A stretch of DNA of 64,000 nt. It comes from Omphiscola glabra (lineage: Eukaryota; Mollusca; Gastropoda; Lymnaeidae). The notes beneath the pieces are model-generated. The model had not been told where the DNA came from. It searched no databases and saw only the letters and a program-made list of their open reading frames with translations. Of the stretch, positions 59,286 through 64,000 are shown in pieces; positions within the stretch are counted from its first letter, which is position 1; each line of letters begins with the position of its first letter. The stretch lies in contig OZ024810.1 in assembly GCA_964017045.1 (NCBI GenBank), positions 654,111 through 718,110 of the forward strand, written 5' to 3'. Made by a program: the position numbers and the translations under genes.

Positions 59286-59844
59286 TTAGAGCCAAGTTGA
59301 CCTCAACATTTTAAATCTGTGATATTGCTCTTCTTGTTACTTTCTTTCACTCTTTCTTTTTTTTCCCCCTCTTTTTTTTTCTCGTTAAAAATACTATTAG
59401 TTTTTTTACTTCTTTCTATCTTCGTTTCTTCCTTTCTTTCTAGCAATATTATTTCCCCTGTAAGAACGAATCAATGCGGCGCCAAACAAACAGACGTCAC
59501 GTAACTTTGGTTCGTCTCTTGTTTAATTTGTTTACAAAAATTGCGAGTCACTATTAAAAGACGAAGTGGAAATGCTAGATTTGCGTCAGCCATGACTCCT
59601 TGCTAACTACTATAGAAAATGACGCAATGTACGCTAAAATATAAAACAATAACATGTTCATGTGTGTTGTGTCTGGGAAAGTATAACCTTTTGATAATTG
59701 ATAATTCCAAGGAAATTTGTTAGAAAGAAAGATTTATTTATAAAGGCCCTCGTCACTTCCTCCAAGTGTTTCCAGGCAGATTGATATGTTTACGAGTGTA
59801 CGCGAGTACTTTTAGGCGGTGACCCTGTAGCACGAAACGGGGAG
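59286..59844. other. Unique spacer
   Basis: Pyrimidine-rich patch at 59325-59450; no gene recognised. Confidence 0.45.
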
Positions 59845-60195
59845 ACACTACCCTTAACTCTCTCTATCTCTCTCAGTCTCTCCGCCCCTCCCTCTCCCTC
59901 TTTCTCTCTCCCTCCCTGTTGCTATCACTGAATCTGTCTCTCTCTCCGTCTTTCTCTCTCTTTGTCTCTATCACTCACTCTGTATTTGTTCTCTGTCTCT
60001 CTCTCTCTATGTCACTCTCTCTCTCTATGTCACTCTCTCTCTCTCTCTCTGAATCTCTCTGTTTATATCTCTCTCTTTCTCTATCACTCTCTTTCTCTAT
60101 CTCTCTCTGTTTCTCTCTATGTTTCTCTCTCTGTGTCTCTCTCTGTTTCTCTCAATGTGTCTCTATATGCTTCTCTCTGCCTCTCCCTCTATCCC
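59845..60195. repeat. (CT)n-rich low-complexity tract
   Basis: CTCTCTCTGT- and CTCTCTAT-type runs for about 350 bp on the plus strand. Frames rich in LSLS are artefacts. Confidence 0.9.
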
Positions 60196-60555
60196 ACCCT
60201 CAAGACAAAGAGATTGCATCCTAGGGTGCGCAATGACCGAGTATAGTTTTGAGTATAGTTTTGAGTACAGTTTTGAACGGACACGAGACCCACCTCATGA
60301 AACTCCATTTAGGATAAAGGCGCACATGTGGAGTGTGTCAGTTAAATCAGGTAACACATACACACATATATTGAAAAAGCTCGTGCATCTTAACATTTCA
60401 CTTAGCCTCAAAACGTCAGATGATATTTTTTTAGTTGCGCCCTTTGACCTTTGGGGCCAATTTTAAAATTCTTATTTAAAGTAGAATCCTCATGCCGTCA
60501 TCCCACCCCCACCCAAACGGCAGTTGAAAAAAAAAGGGGGGGGGGTGTGCAAAGT
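60196..60555. other. Unique spacer
   Basis: A short GAGTATAGTTTT triplication occurs near 60240-60275. No gene recognised. Confidence 0.45.
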
Positions 60556-61440
60556 GGATGTGGTCCAAACAGGTCGGCACTTGTCTCTTGACTGGCGGCA
60601 CATTTCTCTTGACTGGCGGCATTTTTATCTTGACATTGACTGGCGGCACTTTTCTCTTGACATTGACTGGCGGCACTTTTCTCTTGACATTGACTGGTGA
60701 CACATTTCTCTTGACATTGACTGGCGGCACTTTTCCCTTGACATTGACTGGCGGCACTTTTCTCTTGACTGGCGGCACTTTTCTCTTGACATTGACTGGT
60801 GGCACATTTCTCTTGACATTGACTGGCGGCACTTTTCTCTTGACTGGCGGCACTTTTCTCTTGACATTGACTGGTGGCACATTTCTCTTGGCATTGACTG
60901 GCGGCACATTTCTCTTGACATTGAGTGGCGGCACTTTTCTCTTGGCATTGAGTAGCGGCACTTTTCTCTTGAATGGCGGCACTTTTCTCTTAACATTGAC
61001 TGGCAGCACTTTTCTCTTGACATTGACTGGCTGCACTTTTCTCTTGAGATTGAGTGGCGGCACATTTCTCTTGACATTGAGTGGCGGCACTTTTCTCTTG
61101 ATTGGCGGCACTTTTCTCTTGCCATTGACTGGCGGCACATTTCTCTGGACATTGACTGGTGGCACATTTCTCTTGACATTGACTGGCGGCACAATTCTCT
61201 TGACATTGACTGGCGGCACATTTCTCTTGACATTGACTGGCGGCACATTTCTCTTGACATTGACTGGCGGCACATTTCTCTTGACATTGACTGGCGACAC
61301 ATGTCTCTGGACATTGAGTGGCGGCACTTTTCTTTTGACATTGACTGGCGGCACATTTCTCTTGACATTGACTGGCGGCACATGTCTCTGGACATTGAGT
61401 GGCGGCACTTTTCTTTTGACATTGAGTGGCGGCACTTTTG
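60556..61440. repeat. Minisatellite, 27 bp unit, about 33 copies
   Basis: TTGACATTGACTGGCGGCAC followed by TTTTCTC or ATTTCTC; several 18-bp units lack TTGACATTG. The 9-codon period keeps one plus frame (LTLTGGTFL) and two minus frames (VPPVNVKRN and CRQSMSREM) open for over 300 codons each. Confidence 0.95.
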
Positions 61441-61723
61441 GTAAACTGCAGCGTGTTTTTTTATGAAATAATGGTGGTGACAAAAAGGTTCACCCGCCCT
61501 GGAGGCGCTAACCGTGTCTGCACCACTGCACGCCCTCTTTGCTGATGAATACACTCACAGCCATAATGAAGTTCATTTTAACTTCTAACTATTATTGTCC
61601 AATCTATTTAATTAATTAGTTTATTTTCTCCCTCATAACCCCCCCCCCCCCCCCCGGCCCCCGTAAAAAGTAACACTAAAACAGAACATAAATTCAACAA
61701 CCACAACACATGTCATTACTATC
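61441..61723. other. Unique spacer with a 17-base C run
   Basis: The C run is at 61639-61655. Nothing else recognised. Confidence 0.5.
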
Positions 61724-62150
61724 AGTGGCGTAGCTGGGGCTGGTGACGCCCGGGGGCTTGCCAAGCTTTCCGTCACCCCTTCCACTTAAATAAAAAAAAT
61801 ACTTTTTAAAATCCTTAGTTGGCAAAAAATGTCATCCTTCAGTTTACAGAAACAAAAAGAAGTGCCGCTCGTGGCACAACGCCTCCCCCCCCCCCCGTGG
61901 CACAGAGCCCCCCCCCCCGACCGTCACACAGCCCTACCCAGTGTCACAGCGCCCCCTTTGCACCCGCTTCCTATACCACCACCAATAATGATTTTAAAAA
62001 AAAAATAAAATCCCAATGCAATATGACACCCCATCCAGGGGCGTATCAATCAGTTAAAACTATTATATGACACCTCCCTGTGGCTTTGATAGAGTTAGTG
62101 CCGACGGGAAGGGCAAAGATTTTTGCGCCCCCCCCCCAACCCCCACTTTT
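61724..62150. repeat. Fragments of GC-rich dispersed repeats
   Basis: CAGTGGCGTAGCTGGGGC near 61724 and GGGGCGTATCAATCAG near 62039 have the look of ends of common animal dispersed elements. They are followed by GCAAAGATTTTTGCGCCCC near 62112 and by C runs (61885-61895, 61910-61918, 62128-62136). The class and the number of elements are uncertain. Confidence 0.4.
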
Positions 62151-62695
62151 TTTTTCAACAACAAAATAATCATAAATTAACCCCTCTGTCCTTGTGACGA
62201 AAATTTCGCACCTCCACATAAAGAAAAAAAAAAGTAGCACCTTTGGCGTACAACCACTTTCACCCCTTCGCAAGCTAGAGACCCCAACCTTCTGGCCCCT
62301 TAGAAACTGGACTGTTCAAAATTGAAGAACATTTTATAATTGTGTGAGAACCGTCAATAAACCATTGAAAAATAATCCCTTTACAAGTGTGTTATGAGTA
62401 GCTGCGTCAACCAATCGGATGCCCCTAATTTTGTTTGCAAAAGTATCCTACTTTCCGGTAAGGTCATTTGACCTCGGGCAATTTGTTAAAAACTAAATAA
62501 GAGGGTTTGATGTGACAGTTGTGACAAGCCATGGCCTGTGCCAGTTTTGACAAGCCCTCGCTTGAACGTTTTCGTCTCGCCTCTCAGCACGTGACAACTC
62601 AGTTTTGTTATCAAGAGAGAGGCGTAACAACTTCAGACATTTTAGTCTGAAATAATACATGTACAAAATAATTTTAAAAGTCATTGAGCTTAGAG
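62151..62695. other. Unique spacer
   Basis: No gene recognised. Confidence 0.45.
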
Positions 62696-63048
62696 AACAA
62701 AACCAGACATTTTCAACACAACAAAATCAGACATTTTCAACAAAACAAAATCAGACATTTTCAACACAACAAAATCAGACATTTTCAACACAACAAAATC
62801 AGACATTTTCAACACAACAAAATCAGACATTTTCAACACAACAAAATCAGACATTTTCAACACAACAAAATCAGACATTTTCAACACAACAAAATCAGAC
62901 ATTTTCAACACAACAAAATCAGACATTTTCAACACAACAAAATCAGACATTTTCAACACAACAAAACCAGATATTTTCAACACAACAAAACCAGACATTT
63001 TCAACACAACAAAATCAGACATTTTGAACACAACAAAACCAGACAAAT
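62696..63048. repeat. Minisatellite, 24 bp unit, 14-15 copies
   Basis: CAGACATTTTCAACACAACA followed by AAAT or AAAC. Plus frames QNQTFSTQ and RHFQHNKI and a minus frame VVLKMSDF are open because of the period. Confidence 0.96.
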
Positions 63049-63937
63049 TTTACTGGGCTAAAAAGTCATTTCGAATTTTTACAGAAATAAAACAGCCATT
63101 TCAAAATTAGTGAATGATTTGTCAGTTTTTTTGCCCATTGATTTAAACCAGTCAGTTTTCTAGAGCTGCTCCTAACTGAACATTAAAAAGTGGGCACAGA
63201 CCTTAAGTTATCAGTGAACAAAATATCACTAAACCATCACATTTTTTAAAACGATAATGTAATATTCGTATATTGACCCACGGGGGGTATCAAGCAGACC
63301 CTTGCAGAATGTTTTAAGAGATAACTTTCTGTGATGACCTTCAGAGAAAAGTGGCCTCGTGCGTGCTGATAATGTCACTCTGACATACATGTCATTGTTT
63401 ATTCCCCTCTCCAGCGGCTCTTTTGAAGTCTCGACAACAATCTGATCACGGATGTGTAAGAAGGAAAGCAGCACGCGAGTCGTCATACTGGTCGCGACTA
63501 GAAGTCGGTACTAAACAGAACATTACACAAAAAATCCGAAATACGATATACGATAAGCATATTTATGAACAAAAATATTTCATTGTTTTTGTCCACCCCC
63601 CTTTTTTTTTCGGATAGGAAATGTACATAGTGAACGAATGTATAGTCATAAATTTGCGTTTAAATATCGAATTGAATTTTTTGAAACAGTGTTATATCTG
63701 GATAGGGAAATAATGTGTATCAAAGAATAAGCCAATACGTTTTAAACATTGTAAGCAGACATTATTGGATATTTTAATGGTTCATTAATTACACGTTTGC
63801 AACAAGAGTATCATGACGTCATTTGCAGGAGGTAGACCTCAAATTTGTCATTATAAATTCTTATTTTTAGTGATATCGCTAAAATACTGTTATATATAAA
63901 CACATATACATACATATATATTCGCAAACTTTGAATA
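63049..63937. other. Unique AT-rich spacer
   Basis: No gene recognised; the 85-codon minus frame at 63229-63486 has no visible domain. Confidence 0.45.
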
Positions 63938-64000
63938 TCTTATGTCATACCTTATAGCATACCTTATGACATCCCTTATGACATCCCTTATGACATATTT
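63938..64000. repeat. Array of CCCTTATGACAT units, cut by the window end
   Basis: At least four 12-14-bp units run to the last base, so the array continues beyond the window. Confidence 0.85.

Overview
This window looks like non-coding, repeat-dominated DNA from an animal nuclear genome. A lophotrochozoan, possibly a gastropod mollusc, is my best guess but is not proven. The grounds are: animal-type non-LTR retrotransposons, a solo LTR of Ty3/gypsy appearance, hAT-type terminal sequences, many long G or C homopolymers, compound tetranucleotide microsatellites, and no dense run of long ATG-started genes. By my hand tally about 38 kb of the 64 kb is tandem repeat, in some 50 separate arrays with unit lengths from 4 to 69 bp. 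Most long open frames here are by-products of stop-free repeat units, not genes.

Layout. 1-2573: short arrays (about 40, 40, 53, 48 and 16 bp units) in unique AT-rich DNA. 2574-5667: a nearly intact CR1/L2-like LINE with a 16-bp target-site duplication, one long endonuclease/reverse-transcriptase frame, a 3' stem-loop and an (ATA)n tail. 5652-12200: eleven arrays of 16 to 42 bp units. 12210-17630: a homogeneous 54-bp satellite of about 100 copies. 17617-30500: about twenty more arrays, a foldback insertion inside a 27-bp array, a hAT-like MITE, and a stretch resembling the end of a SPIN-type hAT transposon. 31010-44755: a 13.7-kb minisatellite of 14-bp units containing two adjacent, almost identical 5,028-bp blocks. 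44765-45430: a 14-bp array that looks like its decayed edge. 46000-51270: further arrays plus the only candidate host exon (48754-48964). 51320-54965: a 19-bp satellite split by a 5'-truncated, mutated LINE. 55000-64000: a 28-bp satellite split by a 480-bp solo LTR, a 27-bp array, a 24-bp array and fragments of dispersed repeats.

No rRNA, tRNA, CRISPR array or prokaryotic operon structure was seen. The LINE at 2.6-5.5 kb carries its own enzymes. The other mobile elements are non-autonomous remnants, and at least three of them interrupt or abut tandem arrays. No new multi-gene system is supported. The most notable observations are the SPIN-like fragment, the LINE whose target duplication and 3' end resemble the adjoining satellite, the solo LTR that preserves satellite phase, and the 5,028-bp block duplication.
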